Shown: positions 10,522 through 21,080, numbered from the stretch's first letter. The stretch: 64,000 nt of DNA from Globodera rostochiensis (GCA_018350325.1 JAEVLN010000002.1:558001-622000), one strand, 5' to 3'. The notes: a model not told the origin generated them from the sequence alone. Made by a program: numbers and translations.

Positions 10522-11162
10522 CGAGAACTTTTTAGACTTCAAAATTAGCAAAAACATTCACGCTATCTCTGTTTAAACGGAAGCTAAATGTGAATAATCT
10601 ACAGATTTGATGTTAGAATCATTATTGTTAATGTTCTGTAAAGCCATCTCTTCAGATATTATAAAAAGTTTGCATGATGCAATTCTAAAAGGGGTCCCCC
10701 TTTGGTCCGAAATTAGCGAACCACATTTTCGACCATAACTCAGTTGGAGTTGAAAATAAAATTATGAACTAAAATAATTATCTGTAGAGAAAAAAATTAG
10801 CTATTTTTCTAACTTTAGTATTTTCAAAAATCTCAATTCAAAACATTGTTATGACCTGTTTAGTGTAAAATACATTTTTTACCTAAAATTGGCAATAACT
10901 TTTGTGCTTTTCAAATTTTTAAAATATTTCATTGCCATAAAAATTCAGCTGAATTTTCTACATTTTTTGACACAAAGTTTGTTGTGATTGCTTTTCTTTA
11001 AAAAAAGTTATGAATTTTTTAAGCAAACAACGAATTCCCCGAGTCAAAAAAGAGGATTTTTGAAAAAGCTCAAAAAAGGCAACAAAAATATTTTTAAAAA
11101 ATCGGAAATATTTTTTGAAATTTTAAAAATTTTTTTCATCTTTATTCATGTTCATAGAAAGG

Positions 11163-11250
11163 CAAAAAAAATCGTTTACACAGTCGGGATTCGAACCCCT
11201 GGCTGACCCCCCAGGCGGCCCCACCACACACCACTACACCACCACCGCCG
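11163..11250 (-). ncRNA. tRNA-like segment, unit 1
   Basis: Minus strand: A-box match TGGTGTAGTGG (11231-11241), 32 nt spacer, B-box match GGTTCGAATCC (11188-11198), then a T8 run (11164-11171) suited to Pol III termination. A stem (CCTGG...CCAGG) lies where the anticodon arm would be. Acceptor strands do not pair, so this is a tRNA-derived or tRNA-mimicking element, not a confident tRNA gene. Confidence 0.55.
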
Positions 11251-11810
11251 ACAAAGGGAAAAAGGGAAATTTCAAACACAAAGTGCGCAGCAGCGCGAAA
11301 ACTTCCCGCGCGACCCCCCACTTTCTTTACATCATTCGAAAGCTCTTGAAAAGCGCTACATTTCATCTGCTGACCACATCACGCTATCGGCGAAACTCCC
11401 CGAGTTGTGACAAATTCAATGCTTTTGAAGCCATTTTTTCGAAAATTTTTGAGCGCTTGTAACCGGCATAACGCATCTTCAAATTCGTCGTAGCCGTACG
11501 CACGATAGCTCATTAGAAAGCCTTGAGTGTCTAGTTGTGCCCTTTTTCCAACACCAACACCGGTTACCCTACTCCCCGCCCGGGTACAGCTCGAAAAGTG
11601 AGGGGTGGTCAAAAAAAAGTGCCAAAAAAATGTGGTTTTTTGGCACTTTTGCATCTTTGGCATTGTGTTGGGACAAATTTTCCAATGCCATTCGATCGGA
11701 AATCCTTAACCATCCGGGGTCTTGGGAGGTTGTTTTTTCGCTCCTGGCACTCCAAAAAAAGTTATTCAAAAAACGGACGAAAAACGCCCAGATTTCTCTT
11801 AGATAGAGAA

Positions 11811-11865
11811 CCAGACCCCTACGGGGTCTGCGTTAAACGGCAAAGCCGTTTTCAACACCGGTGCC
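11811..11865. other. Hairpin head, unit 2
   Basis: Same three inverted repeats as in unit 1, including CAGACCCC-TAC-GGGGTCTG and AAACGGC-AAA-GCCGTTT. Confidence 0.85.
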
Positions 11866-12057
11866 AGCAGTTTCTTCGGGGGTTTTTGTTGGCCACATAT
11901 TGGCTTGCAACTTTCCTCTCCTATTTACAACTTCCTATACAACTTTATGTACAACTTTTCTCTCCTATTTATAACTTTCTTTACAACTTTGTGTGCAACT
12001 TCCCATACAACTTTATGTACAACTTTAACATTGCTGCTTTATTTCACTCTTTTCAGA

Positions 12058-12142
12058 CCTTTCCCCCTCCTCTCTCCCCGCGCCCCTTCCCCCGCGCCCC
12101 TCCCTTCTCGTTCTTTCCCCGCTTCTCTTCCCCTCTCGGCCC
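12058..12142. repeat. C-rich block, unit 2 (short form)
   Basis: About 85 bp of the C-rich minisatellite, against about 800 bp in unit 1. Same right border (cctcgagaactttttagac). Confidence 0.85.
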
Positions 12143-12784
12143 TCGAGAACTTTTTAGACTGCAAAATTAGCAAAAACATTCACGCTATCTCTGTTTAAAC
12201 GGAAGCTAAGTGTGAATAATCTACAGAATTGATGTTAGAATCATTATTGGGAATGTTCTGTAAAGCCATCTCTTCAGATATTATAAAAAGTTTGCATGAT
12301 GCAATTCCAAAAGGGGTCCCCCTTTGGTCCGAAATTAGCGGAGCACATTTTCGACCATAACTCAGTTGGAGTTGAAAATAAAATTATGAACTTAAATAAT
12401 TATTTGTAGAGAAAAAAATTAGCTATTTTTCTAACTTTAGTATTTTCAAAAATCTCAATTCAAAAAATTGTTATGAATTGTTTAGTGTAAAACACATTTT
12501 TTACCTAAAATTGGCAATAACTTTTGTGCTTTTCAAATTTTTAAAATATTTCATTGCCATAAAAATTCTGCTGAATTTTCTACATTTTTTGACACCAAGT
12601 TTGTTGTGATTGCTTTACTTTAAGAAAAGTTATGAATTTTTTAAGCTAACAACGAATTTCCCGAGTCAAAAAGAGGATTTTTGAAAAAGTTCAAAAAAGG
12701 CAACAAAAATATTTTTAAAAATTCGGAAATATTTTTTGAAATTTTTAAAAATGTTTTTCAGCTTTATTCATGTTAATAGAAAGG

Positions 12785-12871
12785 CAAAAAAAATCGTTTA
12801 CACAGTCGGGATTCGAACCTCCAGCTGACCCCCAGCCGGCTCCACCACACACCACTACACCACCAACGCCG
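12785..12871 (-). ncRNA. tRNA-like segment, unit 2
   Basis: A box 12852-12862, B box 12809-12819 (GGTTCGAATCC), T8 run 12786-12793, all on the minus strand with the same spacing as in unit 1. Confidence 0.55.
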
Positions 12872-13431
12872 ACAAAGGGAAAAAGGGAAATTTCAAACAC
12901 AAAGTGCGCAGCAGCGCGAAAACTTCCCGCGCGACCCCCCACTTTCTTTACATCATTCGAAAGCTCTTGAAAAGCGCTACATTTTATCTGCTGACCTCAT
13001 CCCGCTAACGGCAAAACTCCCCGAGTTGTGGTCAATTTAAATGTTTTTTGAGTCAAATTTTTTGAAATTTTGACTTCAGTTAGGCAACCATAACGCATCT
13101 TCAAATTTGTCGTAGCGACATGCACGATAGCTCATTAGAAAGCCCTGAGTGTGGAGCAGTGCCTTTTGCCAAGAATACCTCCGACTACCCTAGTCCCCGC
13201 CCGGGTACAGCTCGAAAAGTGAGGGGTGGTCAAAAAAAAGTGCCAAAAAAAGGTGACTTTTTGGCACTTTTGCACCTTTGGCATTGTGTTGGGACAAATT
13301 TTCCAGTGCCATTCGATCGGAATCCAAAAGTCCGCAGGGGTCGTGTGAAAGCGTTATTTCGCTCCGCCCACTCTGAAAAGAGTTATTCCAAAAATTGCAC
13401 GAAAACGCCCAGAATCCTCTTATATAGGGAA

Positions 13432-13486
13432 CCAGACCCCTACGGGGTCGGCGTTAAACGGCAAAGCCGTTTTCAACACCGGTGCC
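13432..13486. other. Hairpin head, unit 3
   Basis: As in unit 1 with one substitution in the right arm of the first hairpin; the second hairpin and CACCGGTG are intact. Confidence 0.8.
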
Positions 13487-13731
13487 AGCAGTTTCTTCGG
13501 GGGTTTTTGTTGGCCACATATTGGCTTACAACTTTACTCTCCTATTTACAACTTTCTATACAACTTTATGTACAACTTTTCTCTCCTATTTACAACTTTC
13601 TATACAACTTTGTGTACACCTTCCCATACAACTTTATGTACAACTTTAATACAATAATAATCATTAAATTAAATAAACTCAAAAACAAAATTATGCAATA
13701 CATCCTTTAATCACAATATTCTTCGTCCAAG

Positions 13732-14129
13732 CTTTCCACTCGCACCTCCCCCGCGCCCCTCCCACGTGCCCCTCCCTTCTCGCTCCTTCCTTCTCGCCCC
13801 TCCCCACTCGCCCCTCCCACGTGCCCCTCCCACGCGCCCCTCCCTTCTCGCTCCTTCCCCGCTCCTCTTCCCCTCGCGCCCCTCCCTTCTCGCTCCTTAC
13901 CCGCTCCTCTTCCCCTCGCGCCCCTCCCCCGCGTCCCTCGCTTCTCGCTCTTTCCCCGCTTCCCTTTCCCCCTCGCCCCTCCCTACTCGCCCCTCCCCCG
14001 CGCCCCTCCCTTCTCGCTCTTTCCCCGCTTCTCTTCCCCCCGCGCACCTCCCCCGCGCTCCTCCCCCGCGCCCCTCCCCCGCGCCCCTCCCTTCTCGCTC
14101 TTTTCCCGCTTCTCTTCCCCTCTCGGCCC
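13732..14129. repeat. C-rich minisatellite, unit 3 (about 400 bp)
   Basis: Same motif set as unit 1, intermediate length, ending at the shared border ggccctcgagaacttttta. Confidence 0.9.
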
Positions 14130-14770
14130 TCGAGAACTTTTTATACGGCAAAATTAGCAAAAGCATTCACGCTATCTCTGTTTAAACGGAAGCTAAGTGT
14201 GAATAATCTACAGATTTGATGTTAGAATCATTATTGGGAAGGTTCTGTAAAGCCATCTCTTCAGATATTATAAAAAGTTTGCATGATGCAATCCCAAAAG
14301 GGGTCCCCCTTTGGTCCGAAATTAGCGAACCACATTTTCGACCATAACTCAGTTGGAGTTGCAAATAAAATTATGAACTAAAATAATTATTTGTAGAGAA
14401 AAAAATTAGCTATTTTTCTAACTTGAGTATTTTCAAAAATCTCAATTCAAAAAATTGTTATGAATTGTTTAGTGTAAAAAACATTTTTTACCAAAATTGG
14501 CAATAACTTTTGTGCTTTTCAAATTTTTAAAATATTTCATTGCCATAAAAATTCTGCTGAATTTTCTACATTTTTTGACACCAAGTTTGTTGTGATTGCT
14601 TTTCTTTAAAAAAAGTTTTGAATTTTTTAAGCAAACAACGAATTCCCCGAGTCAAAAAAGAGGATTTTTGAAAAAGTTCAAAAAAGGCAACAAAAATATT
14701 TTTAAAAATTCGGAAATATTTTTTAGAATTTTTTAACATTTTTTTCAGAATTATTCATGTTCATAGAAAG

Positions 14771-14858
14771 CCAAAAAAAATCGTTTACACAGTCGGGATT
14801 CGAACCCCCAGCTGACCCCCAGCCGGCCCCACCACTCACCACTACACCACCAACGCCG
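14771..14858 (-). ncRNA. tRNA-like segment, unit 3
   Basis: A box 14839-14849, B box 14797-14807, T8 run at about 14773-14780 on the minus strand. The A-box flank reads gagtggtg rather than gtgtggtg. Confidence 0.55.
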
Positions 14859-15418
14859 ACAAAGGGAAAAAGCTTTAATTCGAACACAAAGTGCGCAGCA
14901 GCGCGAAAACTTCCCGCGCGACCCCCCACTTTCTTTACATCATTCGAAAGCTGTTGAAAAGCGCTACATTTCATCTGCTGACCTCATCCCGCTAACGGCA
15001 AAACTCCCCGAGTTGTGGCAAATTCAAAGCTTTTGAAGCCATTTTTTCGAAAATTTTTGAGAGCTTGTCTCCACCATAACGCATCTTCAAATTCGTCGTA
15101 GCCGTACGCACGATAGCTCAAAAGAAAGCCTTGAGTGTCTAGTTGTGCCCTTTCTCCAACACCAACACCGGTTACCCTACTCCCCGCCCGGGTACAGCTC
15201 GAAAAGTGAGGGGTGGTCAAAAAAAAGTGCCAAAAAAATGTGGTTTTTTGGCACTTTTGCATCTTTGGCATTGTGTTGGGACAAATCTTCCTGTGCCATT
15301 CGAAGCAAAATCCTTAACCATCTAGGGTCTTGTGAGGTTGTTTTTCCGCTCCGCCTACTCCCTCAAAAGTTATTCAAAAAGGCCGCGATAAACGCCCAGA
15401 TTTCTCTTATATAGGGAA

Positions 15419-15473
15419 CCAGACCCCTACGGGGTCTGCGTTAAACGGCAAAGCCGTTTTCAACACCGGTGCC
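15419..15473. other. Hairpin head, unit 4
   Basis: Same trio of inverted repeats as unit 1; downstream it continues ttcttcggggattcgctgag instead of the usual ggtttttgttggcc. Confidence 0.85.
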
Positions 15474-15550
15474 AGCAGTTTCTTCGGGGATTCGCTGAGA
15501 ATTGTTCCAAAATGGTCAGACTTTCAATAAACTTTTGTTGGAATGTCAGT

Positions 15551-15783
15551 CCCCTCGCGCCCCTCGCTTCTCGCTCTTTCCCCGCTTCTCTTTTCCCCTC
15601 GCCCCTCCCCACTCGCCCCTCCCCCCGCGCCCCTCCCTCTCGCTCTTTCTCCGCTTCTCTTTCCCCCTCGCCCCTCCCCCGCGCCCCTCCCTCTCGCTCT
15701 TTCCCCGCTTCTCTTTCCCCCTCGCCCCTCCCCCGCGCCCCTCCCTTCTCGCTCTTTCCCCGCTTCTCTTCCCCTCTCGGGCC
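15551..15783. repeat. C-rich minisatellite, unit 4
   Basis: About 230 bp of alternating ctctttccccgcttctcttt and ccccctcgcccctcccccgc blocks, ending at the shared ctcgagaac border. Confidence 0.9.
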
Positions 15784-16426
15784 TCGAGAACTTTTTAGAC
15801 TGCAAAATTAGCAAAAACATTCACGCTATCTCTGTTTAAACCGAAGCTAAGTGTGAATAATCTACAGATTTGATGTTAGAATCATTATTGGGAATGTTCT
15901 GTAAAGCCATCTCTTCAGATATTATAAAAAGTTTGCATGATGCAATTCCAAAAGGGGTCCCCCTTTGGTCCGAAATTAGCGAACCACATTTTCGACCATA
16001 ACTCAGTTGGAGTTGAAAATAAAATTATGAACTAAAATAATTATTTGTAGAGAAAAAAATTAGCTATTTTTCTAACTTTAGTATTTTCAAAAATCTCAAT
16101 TCAAAAAATTGTTATGAATTGTTTAGTGTAAAATACATTTTTTACCTAAAATTGGCAATAACTTTTGTGCTTTTCAAATTTTTAAAATATTTCATTGCCA
16201 TAAAAATTCTGCTGAATTTTCTACATTTTTTGACACCAAGTTTGTTGTGATTGCTTTACTTTAAAAAAAGTTATGAATTTTTTAAGCAAACAACGAATTC
16301 CCCGAGTCAAAAAAGAGGATTTTTCAAAAAGCTCAAAAAAGGCAACAAAAATATTTTTAAAAATTCGGAAATATTTTTTGCAATTTTTAAAAATTTTTTT
16401 CAGAATTATTCATGTTCATAGAAAGG

Positions 16427-16512
16427 CAAAAAAAATCGTTTACACAGTCGGGATTCGAACCCCCAGCTGACCCCCAGCCGGCCCCACCACACACCACTAC
16501 ACCACCACAGCC
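16427..16512 (-). ncRNA. tRNA-like segment, unit 4
   Basis: A box 16494-16504, B box 16451-16461, T8 run 16428-16435 on the minus strand. An arm CCGGCTG-GGGGT-CAGCTGG pairs over seven positions with one G-T, between the A and B boxes. Confidence 0.55.
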
Positions 16513-17075
16513 GACAAAGGGGAAAAAGGGAAATTTCAAACACAAAGTGCGCAGCAGCGCAAAAACTTCCCGCGCGACCCCCCACTTTCTTTACATCAAT
16601 CGAAAGCTCTTGAAAAGCTCTACATTTTATCTGCTGACCACATCCCGCTATCGGCAAAACTCCCCGAGTTGTGGCAAATTCAAAGCCTTTGAAGCCATTT
16701 TTTCGAAAATTTTTGAGGGCTTGTTACCAACATAACGCATCTTCAAATTCATCGTAGAGACATGCACTATAGCTCAAAAGAAAGCCCTGAGTGTCTAGTT
16801 GTGCCCTTTCTCCAACACCAACACCGGTTACCCTACTGCCCGCCCGGGTACAGCTCGAAAAGTGAGGGGTGGTCAAAAAAAAGTGCCAAAAAAAGGTGAC
16901 TTTTTGGCACTTTTGCACCTTTGGGATTGTGTTGGGACAAATATTCCTGTGCCATTCGATCGGAAATCCTTAACCATCCGGGGTCTTGTGAGGTTGTTTT
17001 TCCGCTCCGCCTACTCCCTCAAAAGTTATTCATGCAAATGTAGTGAGTTTGCCCAGAATCCTCTTAGATAAGGAA

Positions 17076-17130
17076 CCAGACCCCTACGGGGTCTGCGTTA
17101 AACGGCAAAGCCGTTTTGAACACCGGTGCC
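17076..17130. other. Hairpin head, unit 5
   Basis: Trio intact; sequence after the second hairpin reads ttgaacacc rather than ttcaacacc. Confidence 0.8.
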
Positions 17131-17388
17131 AGCAATTTTCTTCGGGGGTTTTTGTTGGCCACATATTGGCTTGCAACTTTCCTCTCCTATTTACAACTTC
17201 CTATACAACTTTATATACAACTTTTCTCTCCAATTTACAACTTTCTTTACAACTTTGTGTGCAACTTCCCATACAACTTTATGTACACAAATTAAATTAA
17301 AACAAATACAATAATAATCATTAAATTAAATGAACTCAAAAGCAAAATTATGCAATACATCCTTTAATCACAATATTCTTCGTCCAAG

Positions 17389-17688
17389 CTTTCCACTCGC
17401 CCCTCCCTTCTCGCTCTTTCCCCGCTTCTCGCTCTTTCCCCGCTTCTCTTTCCCCCTCGCCCCTCCCCATTCGCCCCTCCCCCCTCGCCCCTCCCCATTC
17501 GCCCCTTCCCCCGCGCCCCTCCCTTCTCGCTCCTTCCCCACTCCTTTTCCACTCGCGCCCCTCCCCCCCCCGCCCCTCGCTTCTCGCTCTTTCCCCGCAT
17601 CTCTTTCCCCCTCGCCCCTCCCCACTCGCTCCTCCCCCGCGCCCCTCCCTTCTCGCTCTTTCCCCGCTTCTCTTCCCCTCTCGGGCCT
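17389..17688. repeat. C-rich minisatellite, unit 5
   Basis: About 300 bp, motifs as in units 1 and 3. Confidence 0.9.
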
Positions 17689-18331
17689 CGAGAACTTTTT
17701 AGACTGCAAAATTAGCAAAAACATTCACGCTATCTCTGTTTAAAGGGAAGCTAAGTGTGAATAATCTACAGATTTGATGTTAGAATCATTATTGGGAATG
17801 TTCTGTAAAGCCATCTCTTCAGATATTATAAAAAGTTTGCATGATGCAATTCCAAAAGGGGTCCCCCTTTGGTCCGAAATTAACGAACCACATTTTCGAC
17901 CATAACTCAGTTGGAGTGGAAAATAAAATTATAAACTTAAATAATTATTTGTAGAGAAAAAAATTAGCTATTTTTCTAACTTTAGTATTTTCAAAAATCT
18001 CAATTCGAAAAATTGTTATGAATTGTTTAGTGTAAAATACATTTTTTACCTAAAATTGGCAATAACTTTTGTGCTTTTCAAATTTTTAAAATATATCATT
18101 GCCATAAAAATTCTGCTGAATTTTCTACATTTTTTGACACCAAGTTTGTTGTGATTGCTTTACTTTAAAAAAAGTTTTGAATTTTCAAACCAAACAACGA
18201 ATTCCCGGAAGCAAAAAAGAGGATTTTTGAAAATGTTCAAAAAAGCAAACAAAAATATTTTTTAAAAATCGGAAATATTTTTTGCAATTTTTAAAAATGT
18301 TTTTCAGCTTTATTCATGTTAATAGAAAGGC

Positions 18332-18418
18332 AAAAAAAATCGTTTACACAGTCGGGATTCGAACCTCCAGCTGACCCCCAGCCGGCTCCACCACACACCA
18401 CTACACCACCAACGCCGA
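18332..18418 (-). ncRNA. tRNA-like segment, unit 5
   Basis: A box 18398-18408, B box 18355-18365, T8 run about 18332-18339 on the minus strand. Confidence 0.55.
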
Positions 18419-18976
18419 CAAAGGGAAAAAGGGAAATTTCAAACACAAAGTGCGCAGCAGCGCGAAAACTTCCCGCGCGACCCCCCACTTTCTTTACACC
18501 ATTCGAAAGCTCGTGAAAAACGCTACATTTCATCTGCTGACCTCATCCCGCTAACGGCAAAACTCCCCGAGTTGTGGTCAATTTAAATGTTTTTTGGTCA
18601 AAATTTTTGAAATTTTGACTTCAGTTAGGCAACCATAACGCATCTTCAAATTTGTCGTAGCGACATGCACGATAGCTCATTAGAAAGCCCTGAGTGTGGA
18701 GCAGTGCCTTTTGCCAAGAATACCTCCGACTACCCTACTCCGCGCCCGGGTACAGCTCGAAAAGTAAGGGGTGGTCAAAAAAAAGTGCCAAAAAAAGGTG
18801 ACTTTTTGGCACTTTTGCACCTTTGGCATTGTGTTGGGACAAATTTTCCAGTGCCATTCGATCGGAATCCAAAAGTCCGCAGGGGTCATGTGAAAGCGTT
18901 ATTTCGCTCCGCCCACTCTGAAAAGAGTTATTCCAAAAATTGCACGAAAACGCCCAGAATCCTCTTAGATAGGGAA

Positions 18977-19031
18977 CCAGACCCCTACGGGGTCTGCGTT
19001 AAACGGCAAAGCCGTTTTCAACACCGGTGCC
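18977..19031. other. Hairpin head, unit 6
   Basis: Trio identical to that of unit 2. Confidence 0.85.
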
Positions 19032-19223
19032 AGCAGTTTCTTCGGGGGTTTTTGTTGGCCACATATTGGCTTGCAACTTTCCTCTCCTATTTACAACTTC
19101 CTATACAACTTTATGTACAACTTTTCTCTCCTATTTATAACTTTCTTTACAACTTTGTGTGCAACTTCCCATACAACTTTATGTACAACTTTAACATTGC
19201 TGCTTTATTTCACTCTTTTCAGA

Positions 19224-19310
19224 CCTTTCCCCCTCCTCTCTCCCCGCGCCCCTTCCCCCGCGCCCCTCCCTTCTCGTTCTTTCCCCGCTTCTCTTCCCCT
19301 CTCGGCCCTC
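19224..19310. repeat. C-rich block, unit 6 (short form)
   Basis: About 87 bp, identical by eye to the block of unit 2. Confidence 0.85.
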
Positions 19311-19950
19311 GAGAACTTTTTAGACTGCAAAATTAGCAAAAACATTCACGCTATCTCTGTTTAAACGGAAGCTAAGTGTGAATAATCTACAGAATTGATG
19401 TTAGAATCATTATTGGGAATGTTCTGTAAAGCCATCTCTTCAGATATTATAAAAAGTTTGCATGATGCAATTCCAAAAGGGGTCCCCCTTTGGTCCGAAA
19501 TTAGCGGAGCACATTTTCGACCATAACTCAGTTGGAGTTGAAAATAAAATTATGAACTTAAATAATTATTTGTAGAGAAAAAAATTAGCTATTTTTCTAA
19601 CTTTAGTATTTTCAAAAATCTCAATTCAAAAAATTGTTATGAATTGTTTAGTGTAAAACACATTTTTTACCTAAAATTGGCAATAACTTTTGTGCTTTTC
19701 AAATTTTTAAAATATTTATTGCCATAAAAATTCTGCTGAATTTTCTACATTTTTTGACACCAAGTTTGTTGTGATTGCTTTACTTTAAGAAAAGTTATGA
19801 ATTTTTTAAGCTAACAACGAATTTCCCGAGTCAAAAAGAGGATTTTTGAAAAAGTTCAAAAAAGGCAACAAAAATATTTTTAAAAATTCGGAAATATTTT
19901 TTGAAATTTTTAAAAATGTTTTTCAGCTTTATTCATGTTAATAGAAAGGC

Positions 19951-20037
19951 AAAAAAAATCGTTTACACAGTCGGGATTCGAACCTCCAGCTGACCCCCAG
20001 CCGGCTCCACCACACACCACTACACCACCAACGCCGA
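19951..20037 (-). ncRNA. tRNA-like segment, unit 6
   Basis: A box 20017-20027, B box 19974-19984, T8 run about 19951-19958 on the minus strand. Confidence 0.55.
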
Positions 20038-20995
20038 CAAAGGGAAAAAGGGAAATTTCAAACACAAAGTGCGCAGCAGCGCGAAAACTTCCCGCGCGAC
20101 CCCCCACTTTCTTTACATCATTCGAAAGCTCTTGAAAAGCGCTACATTTTATCTGCTGACCTCATCCCGCTAACGGCAAAACTCCCCGAGTTGTGGTCAA
20201 TTTAAATGTTTTTTGGTCAAAATTTTTGAAATTTTGACTTCAGTTAGGCAACCATAACGCATCTTCAAATTTGTCGTAGCGACATGCACGATAGCTCATT
20301 AGAAAGCCCTGAGTGTGGAGCAGTGCCTTTTGCCAAGAATACCTCCGACTACCCTAGTCCCCGCCCGGGTACAGCTCGAAAAGTGAGGGGTGGTCAAAAA
20401 AAAGTGCCAAAAAAAGGTGACTTTTTGGCACTTTTGCACCTTTGGCATTGTGTTGGGACAAATTTTCCAGTGCCATTCGATCGGAATCCAAAAGTCCGCA
20501 GGGGTCATGTGAAAGCGTTATTTCGCTCCGCCCACTCTGAAAAGAGTTATTCCAAAAATTGCACGAAAACGCCCAGAATCCTCTTATATAGGGAATTCTT
20601 CTACATCAGGAGCCGACAAAAAAGTGATAAAGCCATAATCTCATAAAGAAAAAATGCTTTAAATTTTCGTTGTTTTGTCAATTTCCCCTCATTTTTCAGT
20701 GAAAACTCGGAAAGGCGGTCTCTGGACCAGGGGTGGACGAAATTTCGTTTCGGTTTCGTGTTTTTCGTGTTTTCGAGGGTTTTTTGGGTTTCGTTTTCGT
20801 GTTTCGTTTTCGTCCTAGAATTTTTTTTCGTTTCGGTTTCGTTTTCGTAAATAAAAAAATTTTTTTTCGTTTCGGTTTCGTTTTCGAAAATGAAAAATTG
20901 TACGAAAAAATCGAAAAAAAGTACACCCCTAAAGAATGGACTTTTGGAGATAATTTTAATTTTATGGGAGGTAATCTAGTGTTTGACACCATGAT

Positions 20996-21080
20996 ACATG
21001 GTGGTGTAGTGGTTAGTGTTGAGCTCATTCATGTTATCATTTGTTAGGTTCGATTCCCCGGACCTGCGAACTATCTTTTT
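20996..21080 (+). ncRNA. tRNA-like segment inside element B
   Basis: Plus strand: A-box TGGTGTAGTGG (21002-21012), B-box GGTTCGATTCC (21047-21057, a perfect consensus), then TTTTT at 21076-21080. Acceptor arms do not pair. It is similar to, but not a copy of, the tRNA-like segments in the array. Confidence 0.5.

Larger units (their letters stand above)
9421..11810. repeat. Array unit 1
   Basis: Longest of the six closely related units (2390 bp), because its C-rich minisatellite spans 9721-10521. Components: hairpin head 9421-9475; tacaacttt minisatellite about 9517-9640; an AT linker (caataataatcattaaatt) shared with units 3 and 5; pyrimidine tract; conserved body 10522-11160 (starts ctcgagaactttttagact); tRNA-like segment 11163-11250. 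A perfect 15-bp-arm hairpin lies at 11615-11650 (AAAAGTGCCAAAAAA and its complement). Confidence 0.85.
11811..13431. repeat. Array unit 2 (B type)
   Basis: 1621 bp with a short pyrimidine block (12058-12142). After the tacaacttt repeats it carries aacattgctgctttatttca, found only here and in unit 6. By eye it is nearly identical to unit 6 throughout, including the gagtgtggagcagtgcctt variant of the end block, which implies a recent copy or conversion event between non-adjacent units. Confidence 0.85.
13432..15418. repeat. Array unit 3 (A type)
   Basis: 1987 bp. The start through the AT linker and the first part of the C-rich tract match unit 1 closely; the tract (13732-14129) is about half as long. 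The hairpin head has one change (ggtcgg for ggtctg) that would break one pair of the first stem. The end block is the ccaacaccaacaccggttac type. Confidence 0.85.
15419..17075. repeat. Array unit 4 (C type)
   Basis: 1657 bp. Instead of the tacaacttt minisatellite it has a unique segment (about 15487-15550, ttcgctgagaattgttccaa) before a 233-bp C-rich block. The remaining order is conserved, so this unit has lost or replaced one module. Confidence 0.85.
17076..18976. repeat. Array unit 5
   Basis: 1901 bp. A-type start with a diverged linker (caaattaaattaaaacaaat), a 300-bp C-rich tract that includes a local ccccccccc run near 17560, and the same minus-strand tRNA-like segment. Confidence 0.85.
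6638..20595. repeat. Tandem array of seven composite units, inserted as one block
   Basis: Seven units of about 1.6-2.8 kb lie head to tail. Each starts with CCAG plus a hairpin and ends with a variant of ctcttatatagggaa. Unit starts are 6638, 9421, 11811, 13432, 15419, 17076 and 18977. The order inside a unit is hairpin head, T/C-rich minisatellite, conserved AT-rich body (absent or diverged in the first unit), minus-strand tRNA-like segment, a conserved block with a 15-bp-arm hairpin, and the end sequence. The left flank (about 6571-6637) and right flank (from about 20600, catcaggagccgacaaaaaa) are both similar to one continuous paralogous sequence at 59433-59640, which lacks the array. The array therefore arrived in, or was lost from, one copy of a duplication. 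No long coding region is present. Confidence 0.85.
18977..20595. repeat. Array unit 6 (B type, last unit)
   Basis: About 1619 bp and nearly identical to unit 2, differing by small changes such as one missing base near 19718. It ends ctcttatatagggaa at 20595 and passes straight into sequence that matches 59510 onward. Confidence 0.85.

Noticed and set aside
9696..10576. Several overlapping open frames of 200-285 codons on both strands (Gly/Arg/Glu-rich or Pro/Ser-rich)
   Set aside because: Artefacts of the C-rich minisatellite in array unit 1; open in many frames on both strands, with tandem repeats only.
11163..11250. Functional tRNA gene (a GGG anticodon could be read in related copies)
   Set aside because: Acceptor strands do not pair, the T-stem has mismatches, and the variable region is atypical.
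11535..19336. Open frames of 190-223 codons shared between array units, for example 11535-12170, 13120-13710 and 18665-19336
   Set aside because: They run across the end block, hairpin head and minisatellite of adjacent units; frames are not kept in all units and contain no recognisable domain. Sharing simply reflects unit duplication.
6638..20595. CRISPR-like or rDNA-like interpretation of the regular array
   Set aside because: Units of 1.6-2.8 kb without short direct repeats and spacers, no rRNA sequence recognised, and eukaryotic context.
6631..20603. Clean target-site duplication for the whole array
   Set aside because: Flanks (attgattaa and aattcttct) and the paralogue (attgtaattttt) do not give one unambiguous duplicated word.
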